Of a stretch of 64,000 nucleotides of DNA, positions 44,656 through 52,884 are shown one piece after another. This DNA comes from JBEIQE01 sp040376705 (GTDB taxonomy: Bacteria; Pseudomonadota; Alphaproteobacteria; UBA2400). The translations under genes and the position numbers were made by a program. The notes beneath the pieces are model-generated. The model made no database searches and was not told the origin of the DNA. It saw only the letters and a list, made by a program, of their open reading frames with translations. Location: the NCBI GenBank assembly GCA_040376705.1, contig JBEIQE010000005.1:65040-129039 (forward strand), in the 5' to 3' direction. Positions within the stretch are counted from its first letter, which is position 1, and each line of letters starts with the position of its first letter.

Positions 44656-45243
44656 ATGCTTATCAACGGCCCCATCTTCAGTTATGAGCCCGCCACCATC
44701 TCGGCCCTGTACGAGAATGTGCTCACTCGTGATTTTGAACTGCTGCAGCGTATTGGTATGCGCGGTGCTGTGGCTTATGGCGATGCGCTGCGCGATGCCG
44801 ATAACGAAAGCCCCACACATCAGTTCAATTACTATGGCCAGCTGCCACTGGCCAGCAGCAGCTTAACTGCGCTTAGCCTTGTGACCCGCGGCCTGTTGCG
44901 CGAGCTCAAGGGCACCGCCCTGCAAAGCCTGAAGGCCACACAAAACGATAACGCCATGCGCTTTACCTTTACGCTTGAGGGCCGCAAGCTCGACATTACC
45001 ATGCTTAACAATTGCGCCCCAGGGGCCGAACTGGCTGCGCGCGCCGCGCCCATCGGCCTTTCGGGTATTGCTGTTAACGATCGGGGCTTCTGCTTCGCCA
45101 GCGAAGCCTACCTTGACGATAAATCCCTAAAAACCATGACAATAAAACGTGACATGGACCCCAGCGATCGTCATTATGCCCGCAAGCAAGCAGGCTGCCT
45201 TTTGGCCCTGCCCGCTTACAAAGGTTTCAAAATCTGCGGGTGA
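44656..45243 (+). CDS. Degenerate nucleotidyltransferase-fold protein, array member D
   Basis: This is a 195-residue protein. RGAVAYGDALRDADNESPTH followed by QFNYYGQL matches the GGAVRDxxxGxxxxDxD region of CCA-adding enzymes, but without the metal-binding aspartates. RKLDITMLNN keeps the third-carboxylate position. PIGLSGIAVNDRGFCFASEA corresponds to GISAIAADVF of member A and GLSAVAMDLF of member E. The 106 bases upstream contain TTGACC and GAATAG with 17-bp spacing, a weak promoter candidate. It ends 6 bases before member E, so D and E are a translational pair. Confidence 0.66.
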   Translation: MLINGPIFSYEPATISALYENVLTRDFELLQRIGMRGAVAYGDALRDADNESPTHQFNYYGQLPLASSSLTALSLVTRGLLRELKGTALQSLKATQNDNAMRFTFTLEGRKLDITMLNNCAPGAELAARAAPIGLSGIAVNDRGFCFASEAYLDDKSLKTMTIKRDMDPSDRHYARKQAGCLLALPAYKGFKICG

Positions 45244-45249
45244 TTTAAC

Positions 45250-45825
45250 ATGGACCATACGCCTCGTGCCCTTCCACCTTATCTGGAAGAGCTTCGTGAT
45301 CTTTCAAGCGCCATGGGCGTAACCAAATCACTGCTGGTAGGTAGCGCCTTGCGCGATGCCGATAACGGCATTCCGGTTACCTCCTACAGCCTCTACATGC
45401 TGCCCACGCGCGAAATACCCACCCATAAGGCAATTGAAATCTTCATCAAGGAAAGCGGCCCCGGCAGCCGCCTCATGCGCAGCTTTAACAACAAGCCACG
45501 ACATGAAGTGCGTATGGCCACCGGCCAGATTGCCAATATCAACTTCTGCCATGAAGCCTGGATGCTTGAAGCCGAAACCATTGTTAATCGCGTTCCCAAC
45601 GGACTCTCGGCCGTCGCGATGGATCTGTTCACGGGTGAGATCAAGAGAACCGAGCTTTATATGCTCGACCGCAATGAAGGCGTGATTACGCAAGCCGTTC
45701 CCTCACATGACCTCGGCAATCTGGTGGCCCTGAGTGTGCAAAAGCGCTACCCCACCTACCCGATTATGGCAGACGGTAACAAGCAGGTGCTATACCCGCC
45801 GCTCAAGAGCGTGGCGCTGGCTTAA
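45250..45825 (+). CDS. Degenerate nucleotidyltransferase-fold protein, array member E
   Basis: This is a 191-residue protein. KSLLVGSALRDADNGIPVTS followed by YSLYMLPT aligns with the class II poly(A)-polymerase head (VGGAVRD.. then DxDxxT), keeping Gly-Ser and LRD but not DxD. QIANINFCHEA has Asn where the third Asp would be. PNGLSAVAMDLFTGEIKRTE is the clearest copy of the TINAxAxDxxTGE segment of CCA-adding enzymes. No neck or body domain is present. It shares LRDADN with member D, evidence of a direct duplication. It converges on lolA with 3 bases between stops. Confidence 0.68.
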   Translation: MDHTPRALPPYLEELRDLSSAMGVTKSLLVGSALRDADNGIPVTSYSLYMLPTREIPTHKAIEIFIKESGPGSRLMRSFNNKPRHEVRMATGQIANINFCHEAWMLEAETIVNRVPNGLSAVAMDLFTGEIKRTELYMLDRNEGVITQAVPSHDLGNLVALSVQKRYPTYPIMADGNKQVLYPPLKSVALA

Positions 45826-45828
45826 CGC

Positions 45829-46503
45829 CTAGCGATTACGGTTGTTGCCGAAAGTCGGGCTGCGGAAAGTAAATTCGCTGCGGCGGAAGTTCTGATCGGT
45901 CTTGATGTCCGACAGCATGACCTCAGTAGTCACGCCCTGCGCATCAAGCACGCGCCAGCCCAGAATCTGCATTGGCACTTCCTGCATCACCAGCGTCATT
46001 TCGCCAGCCTGCGGGTCTTTGGCCGAGCGCACGGTTACTTCCATTTGCGTAGGATTGGGGTGGCTGACCTTGGCCACCGTCACATCATCGCCACTGAAGT
46101 TGAGGTTACGCTTCAAGAGGAAGCCCGCCAGCGTATCGTCAATACCAGTCTGGCTCTGCTGCTTCATCGCATCATCCCACTGATAGATGTTGGTGCCATC
46201 CGCAATGATGAAATCCTTGCTCGGGGCATCGTACTGAATGTGTACGCGGCCCGGGCGCCAGAGCTTGAAATTGCCGGTTACCTCGCCCACGCTGCCGTCA
46301 AGCTGGGTGGCGCGCTGGGTAAAGCGTGCAGCCAAAGGCTTGAGGCCATTAAAGTAATCTTCGATGCGCTTGAGGTCGCGCTGGTCCTGCTCCGAAATGG
46401 TAATCGGCGCGGGTGCGTCATCCACAGGGGTTGCCGCCTGTGCAACAGGCAGGGCCGAAAAGACGAGAAGGGCTACAAGAGCAGGGCGAAGGAGCATGTT
46501 CAT
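45829..46503 (-). CDS. lolA: Outer-membrane lipoprotein carrier protein LolA-like
   Basis: This 224-residue periplasmic protein has a signal peptide (MNMLLRPALVALLVFSALPV, cut near AQA-AT). The LolA core follows: LKPLAARFTQRATQLDGSVG, VTGNFKLWRPGRVHIQYDAP, FIIADGTNIYQWDDAMKQQS, and a late VTTEVMLSDIKTDQNF. It ferries lipoproteins from LolCDE to the outer membrane. It often sits next to ftsK in Alphaproteobacteria; here four other minus-strand genes (46610-50224) separate the two. Probable clients in this window are the BON and LpoA-like lipoproteins. Confidence 0.9.
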   Translation of the reverse strand: MNMLLRPALVALLVFSALPVAQAATPVDDAPAPITISEQDQRDLKRIEDYFNGLKPLAARFTQRATQLDGSVGEVTGNFKLWRPGRVHIQYDAPSKDFIIADGTNIYQWDDAMKQQSQTGIDDTLAGFLLKRNLNFSGDDVTVAKVSHPNPTQMEVTVRSAKDPQAGEMTLVMQEVPMQILGWRVLDAQGVTTEVMLSDIKTDQNFRRSEFTFRSPTFGNNRNR

Positions 46504-46609
46504 ACCCGTTACTTTAGCAGGCCCCTACAAGCGCACAACGTGTCATTCCGTCCCTTGCGGCAAACTGTCAGCTGGGTGGGTAATTTGAAACCGCAATTCA
46601 GGCCCGAGT

Positions 46610-47446
46610 TCAAGCTGAAGCGAAATACAGCCAGTCTTCGCCAATCACGGCGTTTTCCTTGGGTAGCAGGATATAGCCGTCGGCCGGTGCTGTCAGCACA
46701 CTGCCATCGCTATAGGTAGCCAGTAGCTCACCAGCTGTTACGGTTGAGAAATTCTCCCATTTCTTGGGGAAAGTGCCGTCCATCTTCTTGAAATGGATTT
46801 CACGCAGCGTGATGTAGCGTGGCTCATTAAGCGGCATGGGCGCTGCCATCAACCCAAAAAACTGCAAACTGGCCAAGGCAGCATCATAAGCGCGCTCGGG
46901 CGCAAGGGCATCGAGGTGCTGGCCGCACTCAAACGTCAGCGCCTTGCGGCCTACCTGATGGGCATATTCCTGCGTGCTCACTTCGCCATTATTCTCGAGG
47001 TGCAGCTCGGTCCAGCCCATCACCACATAATTGGCCCCCAGCTTGCCCACCCACTGGCGCGAAATGTCATCCGGAAAATCAAGGAATACATAAGGCTGTG
47101 TGGGTGCCGAGGTTGAATGCAGGTCGAGCAGACAATCGGCAGCCGCCACCAGCGGACAGAGCGCGTTAGCCAGATGATGCTCATGCAGGGTTGGGTTGGC
47201 ATGCGGGTGGAACACGCGGTTAAGGTTGGTATCGATATACTGTTTGCCCTGCTGCGCGGCTTTGGCGTTACACTGCGGCACGATGGTGAGCGTGCCTGTG
47301 GCAAGCTTCAGTTCGCCGCTTTCGAGCTGCTGCACCAGTTTGCGCGCAGCTATCTGTCCGCATACCTCTTTACCGTGAATACCGCCAAAGACCAGCAGAT
47401 GCAGGCCTGCCTGCGCTGCTTTGAACGTGAATACCTCTGGCTGCAT
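46610..47446 (-). CDS. Aspartoacylase / succinylglutamate desuccinylase-family zinc hydrolase
   Basis: This 278-residue M14-type deacylase has the zinc ligands His and Glu in VFGGIHGKEVCGQ and the third ligand in LLDLHSTSAPTQP. DTNLNRVFHP lies between them, and the catalytic Glu is in ALTFECGQHLD. The C-terminal beta domain ends VLTAPADGYILLPKENAV. It hydrolyses an N-acyl amino acid or similar amide in the cytoplasm, but the substrate is not readable. It lies 70 bases downstream of an ATP-grasp ligase gene, suggesting a make-and-break amide pair. Confidence 0.86.
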   Translation of the reverse strand: MQPEVFTFKAAQAGLHLLVFGGIHGKEVCGQIAARKLVQQLESGELKLATGTLTIVPQCNAKAAQQGKQYIDTNLNRVFHPHANPTLHEHHLANALCPLVAAADCLLDLHSTSAPTQPYVFLDFPDDISRQWVGKLGANYVVMGWTELHLENNGEVSTQEYAHQVGRKALTFECGQHLDALAPERAYDAALASLQFFGLMAAPMPLNEPRYITLREIHFKKMDGTFPKKWENFSTVTAGELLATYSDGSVLTAPADGYILLPKENAVIGEDWLYFASA

Positions 47447-47516
47447 GGACTATCCTCACATGAAAATGGCGTCAGCAACCATTGCTGGTACACTGACGCC
47501 ATCAAACGAACAAGCC

Positions 47517-49001
47517 TTAGACGAGTGCGGGCTGTGCCTTAGGCGCGGTAAGTGCCTTGTTCAGGGCAATCATCTCGGCCTCGGTCTTGGCGATAACCAC
47601 CGCACGGTAGCTGATATGGTTGCCACCTGTGGGCACATCGACTACCGCCGGCACAATACCGGTATAACCGCTTTCAGCACCACGATAGAGGTTCTTGCCA
47701 AGGTGTTCCGCCACAACTTCAAACGCATCGGTGCAGCCTTCAGGCAACGGCAGCTTGCAGCCCTTCGAGAAGGCATGCGGACGCTGGCCCAGATGCTGCT
47801 CGGCCTTATGCGCCAGGCCCAGCAGCGGCGATGCGCCTGAAAGGCGGGTATTGATGTCGTTCATATAAGCGCTCACCGTGCCGTCGGCATTCTCAACCGC
47901 AATGGCGTTCACGCTGATATAACCGCGGTAGCCATCCTTGTGCATACGCTGCATCAGCTTGTCGGCTGCAATTTCAGTTGGCGTAACTACACGCTCATCT
48001 GCTGCCTGCGGCAAGCGGCTGCCCATATAATGGCCGTTCTGGGTTGAGAGCACGGTGTTTTCAACATGGGTTACGCCCTTGTCACCGATAATCGCTTTCA
48101 CGCCCACATCGTCGATCTTGCCAATCACACCGGGCAGTTTGCCCACATCCACTTCCATCACAATCGGCATGAAGCGCTGAATACCTTTAAACGGATTCTG
48201 CGGATCAATCTTGGCAGTGTTATCGGCAAAGAAACCGCAATCCTGATAGGCCTTGGCAATTTCGCCAAAGGCTTCCATCAGCGAATCTGGGGTTGCATCA
48301 GGCTTGCTGATTACGCCCTGACCGCCCGAAAGCGAGGTGGGCTTGATCCAGACTTTGGTGGTCTCGGGATCGATGCCCTTCTTGAGCATCATGGCGCGGA
48401 ACTTTCCAGCCTTGGCGAAAATATCCTTCGGGTCTTCAATCACAACACCGGGGGGCGCGTCAAAGCCCTCTTCAACCGACGTCTGGTGCAGGTATTCCTT
48501 ACCCACAAACTTGAGGAAGGTTGAGTTGCTCATCAGCACGCTGGCACCAGTTTTTTCAGCCAGGGCTTCAACCTCTTCGGTTACATACGAGTTGACGATA
48601 ACCTTACCCTTCAGCAGGTTCTGGGTTTCAGGCGTATGTGCGGTTGATAGCAGCGCTGTGATAATCGACGCCTCAGGATAGCGGCGGCCCTCAGCAACTG
48701 GCTCAATCGCCTTAAGCGTGCCGCCCTCGGCCAGATAGGTTGAGACATATTGCTGCTGCGCGCGGGTGAGCGGGAAGTGCAGCGCCACGCTTTGCGGGCC
48801 AGACATGGCCAGCGTATAAGCGGTTGAAACACCTTCAAGGTCGTCAGTCGCGGTCATGCGCCAGGTTGCGCCCTTGGGGTCAACCACCAGCGAATTGATG
48901 AAGACAGCATCAGCGGGCTGCAGGCCCAGATGCTCGGCATAGCTCGCAAAGCCATTAGCCAGATTACCGCGGGTCCATTTGAATTGATGAGGTGTGGTCA
49001 T
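47517..49001 (-). CDS. ATP-grasp ligase-like protein of unknown substrate
   Basis: This is a 494-residue protein. An N-terminal domain of about 180 residues (pre-ATP-grasp-like, VIVNSYVTEEVEALAEKTGA) precedes an ATP-grasp domain with KVWIKPTSLSGGQGVISKPD (ATP loop), RFMPIVMEVDVGKLPGVIGK, the metal-binding GYISVNAIAVENADGTVSAY and YMNDINTRLSGASPLLGLAH. Such enzymes join a carboxylate to an amine or thiol, as in peptide or amino-acid conjugate synthesis. Relatives resembling pheganomycin-type peptide ligases are possible, but this is not established. ATG 49001 follows GAGAGAAAAA. Confidence 0.78.
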   Translation of the reverse strand: MTTPHQFKWTRGNLANGFASYAEHLGLQPADAVFINSLVVDPKGATWRMTATDDLEGVSTAYTLAMSGPQSVALHFPLTRAQQQYVSTYLAEGGTLKAIEPVAEGRRYPEASIITALLSTAHTPETQNLLKGKVIVNSYVTEEVEALAEKTGASVLMSNSTFLKFVGKEYLHQTSVEEGFDAPPGVVIEDPKDIFAKAGKFRAMMLKKGIDPETTKVWIKPTSLSGGQGVISKPDATPDSLMEAFGEIAKAYQDCGFFADNTAKIDPQNPFKGIQRFMPIVMEVDVGKLPGVIGKIDDVGVKAIIGDKGVTHVENTVLSTQNGHYMGSRLPQAADERVVTPTEIAADKLMQRMHKDGYRGYISVNAIAVENADGTVSAYMNDINTRLSGASPLLGLAHKAEQHLGQRPHAFSKGCKLPLPEGCTDAFEVVAEHLGKNLYRGAESGYTGIVPAVVDVPTGGNHISYRAVVIAKTEAEMIALNKALTAPKAQPALV

Positions 49002-49228
49002 TTTTTCTCTCGCAAATACAGGTGTTAAAATAAAAAGCCCTAAGCTGTTTAAAGCGGGTTAGCCCCTTGGAATTTGCCTGTATTTTGGAAAAAATGGTCA
49101 GCCAGATCCTTCGGGATTACCCGCGGATTCGTCGTCGCAAAGACTTGGCCTGATTCAACATGTTTCCCTTATACATTCGGTAGAGCCGGATTCACAATAT
49201 AAAATCTCTAAAATTCAAACATTAATAT
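49002..49228 (-). other. Leader region of the ATP-grasp gene with a tiny Arg-rich reading frame
   Basis: This 227-bp stretch lies between the winged-helix-like gene and the ATP-grasp gene. On the minus strand a 19-codon frame begins MYKGNMLNQAKSLRRRIRG and ends at a stop near 49119. It could be a leader peptide or chance. A T-rich tract (CTTTTTATTTT) lies just before the ATP-grasp start, without a convincing terminator stem. I see no known riboswitch. Confidence 0.3.
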
Positions 49229-49738
49229 TCAAAGCTGTATGGCCGCGTAATCGAGCACGCTCAAACCACGTGGCGTAATCACCGCCACTGTCGCTCTGGT
49301 TACATGACCAAACTGCAAGCTGGGCGGGGCTAAATACTCATGCGCCAGCAGATTATCGAAAATCGCTGCCGCGCGTGCCGGGCCCACATGACACGCGCCA
49401 AAACCAGCCGCGACCAGGCCTTCGCTATGCGCTGTCTGCAAAATGGCTTTGGCTGCAGCCTGAATAACAAGGTCAGGATTACGGCCCATCAGCATATCGG
49501 CCATTGCCTCGCCAGCTACGGTCAGCTGATAGCCCATCATGCTCTGGCCGTGTTCCTTCATACCTGCAAGCTGCACCAGCCTGCCGTATTCCAGCGCAGC
49601 AATCGCCTCTTCAAACCCAACACCGCGAGGTGCATAAGCGGCATAGGTAGCGCGCAGGTCATCGCCGCTCATGCAGCCGTTTTTATTCAGCGCAATCGGC
49701 TCGACAATGGCAAGAGTGGCTTTCACGAGATCGCGCAT
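49229..49738 (-). CDS. Winged-helix-like hypothetical protein 1
   Basis: This is a 169-residue protein that seems to contain two winged-helix-like halves. The first has FEEAIAALEYGRLVQL and YQLTVAGEAMADMLMGR, the second CHVGPARAAAIFDNLLAHEY and VAVITPRGLSVLDYA. The pattern of helix, recognition helix, then strand-turn-strand with a Gly is repeated. It matches the neighbour 49751-50224 closely in layout and in phrases (HVGPAR / HIGPAR). Nucleic-acid binding is a reasonable guess. It may be co-transcribed with the paralogue, which ends 12 bases upstream. Confidence 0.65.
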   Translation of the reverse strand: MRDLVKATLAIVEPIALNKNGCMSGDDLRATYAAYAPRGVGFEEAIAALEYGRLVQLAGMKEHGQSMMGYQLTVAGEAMADMLMGRNPDLVIQAAAKAILQTAHSEGLVAAGFGACHVGPARAAAIFDNLLAHEYLAPPSLQFGHVTRATVAVITPRGLSVLDYAAIQL

Positions 49739-49750
49739 CAGGCTGGCTCC

Positions 49751-50224
49751 TTAACCGGCATAACTGCATTTTTGCATGACTGCCTGCCCAAGCTGGGTCA
49801 GGCGGTATGTACGGCCCAAATGTAACTGTTCAACATAGGCATGCTCGGTAAGGCTGGAGATAATACCATTATGGCGCGCCGGTCCGATATGAGTTGGCCT
49901 GATGTTTCCCGGGTGCTCACCAAAGGCAACTCCCTGGAGGATTCGTACGGCAGCATCCATCTCGAATAGCTTGATCTGATGAGCAGAAAGACCGCGGAAG
50001 CTATCAGCCATGCGCTCGCCTTTGGTGCTGAGCATGACCTTATCCTTGGCGGTATTGGGCTTGATCGCGCCAATCTGGTGCAGCTGAATGACGGCGGCGT
50101 CAAACACCTCCATGGGCTGACCGGATACCTTGGCGATGCGCAACATGACGGCAGGCGAGACAGCTGCCCCAGTAATAGCCATTCTCTCGATGATATGACG
50201 GGCCATCAGTTCCTGAGGGATCAT
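49751..50224 (-). CDS. Winged-helix-like hypothetical protein 2
   Basis: This is a 157-residue paralogue of the preceding gene. The first half has FDAAVIQLHQIGAIKP and VMLSTKGERMADSFRG, the second THIGPARHNGIISSLTEHAY and RTYRLTQLGQAVMQKC. The two proteins share order, spacing and key residues but are well diverged. There is no effector domain. The start is ATG 50224; a 143-bp gap to the ftsK stop contains no terminator that I can name. Confidence 0.65.
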   Translation of the reverse strand: MIPQELMARHIIERMAITGAAVSPAVMLRIAKVSGQPMEVFDAAVIQLHQIGAIKPNTAKDKVMLSTKGERMADSFRGLSAHQIKLFEMDAAVRILQGVAFGEHPGNIRPTHIGPARHNGIISSLTEHAYVEQLHLGRTYRLTQLGQAVMQKCSYAG

Positions 50225-50367
50225 GTGCTCTGCTCCACATTTGAATTTGAATGTGAAGTTAAATTACCAAACATGCAGGGTTTGGCGCAAACACTATTAA
50301 GTGCTGTTAACCTTAACGAGATTTAGTAAGTCGTTCGGCTGACGGCAAAACCAGTTAGCTCAATGAG

Positions 50368-52803
50368 TTACCTTGCACTATCACCCGGCACGAGGATCTC
50401 GCGCTTACCTACATGGTTGGAAGGACCCACGAGGCCTTCCTGCTCCATGCGCTCAATCAGGCGGGCGGCACGATTGTACCCAATCTGCAGGCAGCGCTGA
50501 ATGTAACTGGTAGTGGCCTTGCGCTCACGCAGCACAATCTGCACCGCCTGATCATAAAGCGCATCGCCCGAACCATCGCCGCCACCATCCACACCGGGCA
50601 TGCCGAAGCTCTCTTCTTCTTCCTTGGTCACATCTTCAAGGTAGCTGGGCTCGCCCTGTGTCTTGAGGTGGCGTACCACGGTTTCAACTTCATGATCTGA
50701 TGCAAACGGGCCGTGTACGCGGGTAATGCGCCCACCGCCAGCCATGAACAGCATATCGCCCTGACCCAGCAGCTGCTCGGCACCCTGCTCACCCAAAATG
50801 GTGCGGCTGTCGATCTTGCTAGTCACCTGGAATGACATACGGGTAGGGAAGTTGGCTTTAATGGTACCGGTGATAACGTCAACCGACGGACGCTGCGTGG
50901 CCATGATGAGGTGGATACCCGCCGCACGCGCCATCTGCGCCAAACGCTGAATGGCGGCTTCAATATCCTTACCCGCAACCAGCATGAGGTCGGCCATTTC
51001 GTCGACCACCACTACGATGTAGGGCAGCTCGGTGAGATCCATCGGCTGGTCTTCAAACACCGGCTTGCCGGTATCACTATCAAACCCGGTCTGCACACGG
51101 CGGGTGAGCACTTCGCCCTTGGCGCGGACATCCCTAATACGTTCGTTATAACCATCGATGTTACGCACGCCCAGCTTGGCCATGGCGCGGTAGCGGTCTT
51201 CCATTTCGCGCACGGTCCACTTGAGCGCGACCACGGCCTTCTTCGGCTCGGTTACAACCGGTGCCAGCAAATGCGGGATGCCCTCGTAGATGCTGAGTTC
51301 AAGCATCTTGGGGTCGACCATGATAAAGCGCACCTGCTCGGGCGTGAGCTTATAGAGCAGGGAGAGGATCATGGTGTTGATCGAAACCGACTTACCCGAA
51401 CCCGTGGTACCCGCCACCAGCAAATGTGGCATACGGGCCAAGTCGGCTACCATCGGCTCACCGCTGATGTCTTTACCCAAAGCCAGCGGCAGCTTGGCCG
51501 GGCCCTTGGTATAAGAGGGGTGTGCCAGCAGCTCGCGCAAGTAAACTGTCTCGCGTTTCTTGTTCGGCAGCTCGATACCCAGCACATTGCGGCCCGGTAC
51601 AGTGGCAACACGTACCGAAATTGCACTCATCTGGCGGGCGATATCATCAGACAGGCCAATCACGCGGGCAGACTTGGTACCCGGCGCGGGCTCAAGCTCG
51701 TAAAGTGTAACAACCGGGCCTTGTGAGCCCTTAAGGATTTTACCCTCAACGCCAAAGTCGCCCAGCACACCCACGAGGTCTTGGGCGGTTTCGCTGATCT
51801 GCGCTTCGCTCTGTTTGGGGCCGCCTTTATCAGGCGTGGCCAGAACCTCGAGCGAGGGGAACTCGTACCGGCCATAAGCGGTATTCACAGCCTTGCGCTT
51901 GCGTTCGGCGGTGGCGGCCACCTTCTTGGGGCGCTCAGCCGTGCGGCCACCGGCCAGCGGCAGCTCTTCGGCCACTTCGTCTTCTTCCTCATCCACCTCA
52001 AAGCTTTCGGCTTCGGCATCAGCAGGGGTGTCATCCATATTGCGTTCGGTGAGCAGCGGACGCTTCTTGCGGCGGATGGGGGCTGCCACTTCTTCAGCAT
52101 CATCATCCTTACGGCGAAGCTTCACAATAAAGGCCATCACCATGGCAACAGCACTTACAGCCAGCCAGCGCAGGGTCTTGAGCAGGCGTAGGCCACCCGT
52201 ACCCCACTGCCCGTATGAGAAGCCCATAGCCGGGAAGAGCATAACAGCCGCGACCACCGCGCACAGGCCCGCAGGCCAGGCCGCCGAAAAGCCTTTCCAG
52301 GCGCCGGGTAAACTGCTGGTCACGATATCGAGCAGGAACAAGCCCACAGCACCGCCGGTTTGCGCGCCATAAGGCCAAGCGCCAAATTCAGGCAGGCCAG
52401 CAAAAGCCGCTGCCGCAAGGAAAGTAGCAACAACGGTAAAGCCAATGCGCCAGCCGATGAACGGCAACGGCTGCTTGAGCAGCAGGCGCAGGCCCCAACT
52501 ACCAATCATGATGGCAGGAATAAACGCAGCAATACCAAGCGACTGCGCCATGAGGTCGGCAAAGTAACTGCCCGAGGTGCCCAGCCAGTTGAGGGCATTC
52601 ACATTCTCGCTTGCCGTATTATATGACGGATCGGCCGGGTTATAGGTAAGTAGCGCTACACATATAAGTATAGCGGTGATGACCAACGCAGCACCCATAC
52701 CCTCGTACAAGCGACGGCGCAGGAACGCCGCCACCAAAGGAGGGAAGAGAGGGGGCCGCCCATCCTGCGAGGATGCGGCATAACGGGAACTGGTATATGT
52801 CAT
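50368..52803 (-). CDS. ftsK: DNA translocase FtsK
   Basis: This 811-residue septal DNA pump has four or so N-terminal membrane segments within residues 25-230. A Glu/Asp-rich linker (FEVDEEEDEVAEEL) follows, then the motor with Walker A LLVAGTTGSGKSVSINTMI, Walker B PYIVVVVDEMADLM and MATQRPSVDVITGTIKANFP. The C-terminal gamma winged helix (TSYIQRCLQIGYNRAARLIE) reads KOPS sites. The linker is short, as in Alphaproteobacteria. It converts chromosome dimers and clears the septum during division. Confidence 0.98.
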   Translation of the reverse strand: MTYTSSRYAASSQDGRPPLFPPLVAAFLRRRLYEGMGAALVITAILICVALLTYNPADPSYNTASENVNALNWLGTSGSYFADLMAQSLGIAAFIPAIMIGSWGLRLLLKQPLPFIGWRIGFTVVATFLAAAAFAGLPEFGAWPYGAQTGGAVGLFLLDIVTSSLPGAWKGFSAAWPAGLCAVVAAVMLFPAMGFSYGQWGTGGLRLLKTLRWLAVSAVAMVMAFIVKLRRKDDDAEEVAAPIRRKKRPLLTERNMDDTPADAEAESFEVDEEEDEVAEELPLAGGRTAERPKKVAATAERKRKAVNTAYGRYEFPSLEVLATPDKGGPKQSEAQISETAQDLVGVLGDFGVEGKILKGSQGPVVTLYELEPAPGTKSARVIGLSDDIARQMSAISVRVATVPGRNVLGIELPNKKRETVYLRELLAHPSYTKGPAKLPLALGKDISGEPMVADLARMPHLLVAGTTGSGKSVSINTMILSLLYKLTPEQVRFIMVDPKMLELSIYEGIPHLLAPVVTEPKKAVVALKWTVREMEDRYRAMAKLGVRNIDGYNERIRDVRAKGEVLTRRVQTGFDSDTGKPVFEDQPMDLTELPYIVVVVDEMADLMLVAGKDIEAAIQRLAQMARAAGIHLIMATQRPSVDVITGTIKANFPTRMSFQVTSKIDSRTILGEQGAEQLLGQGDMLFMAGGGRITRVHGPFASDHEVETVVRHLKTQGEPSYLEDVTKEEEESFGMPGVDGGGDGSGDALYDQAVQIVLRERKATTSYIQRCLQIGYNRAARLIERMEQEGLVGPSNHVGKREILVPGDSAR

Positions 52804-52884
52804 GTCAGGGCGTAGTTTAGCTTTTGTTCTAGAATCCGCACAAGCCGTGGTTTAGCTTGGCGCGGAGAAAAAGTGGAGATTGCC

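Noticed and set aside
42379..45825. CBASS-type cyclic-oligonucleotide defence or an MNT-HEPN toxin-antitoxin pair
   Set aside because: The nucleotidyltransferase-like fold invites it, but there is no effector (phospholipase, nuclease, TM-SAVED), no HEPN protein with Rx4-6H, and four copies lack catalytic residues.
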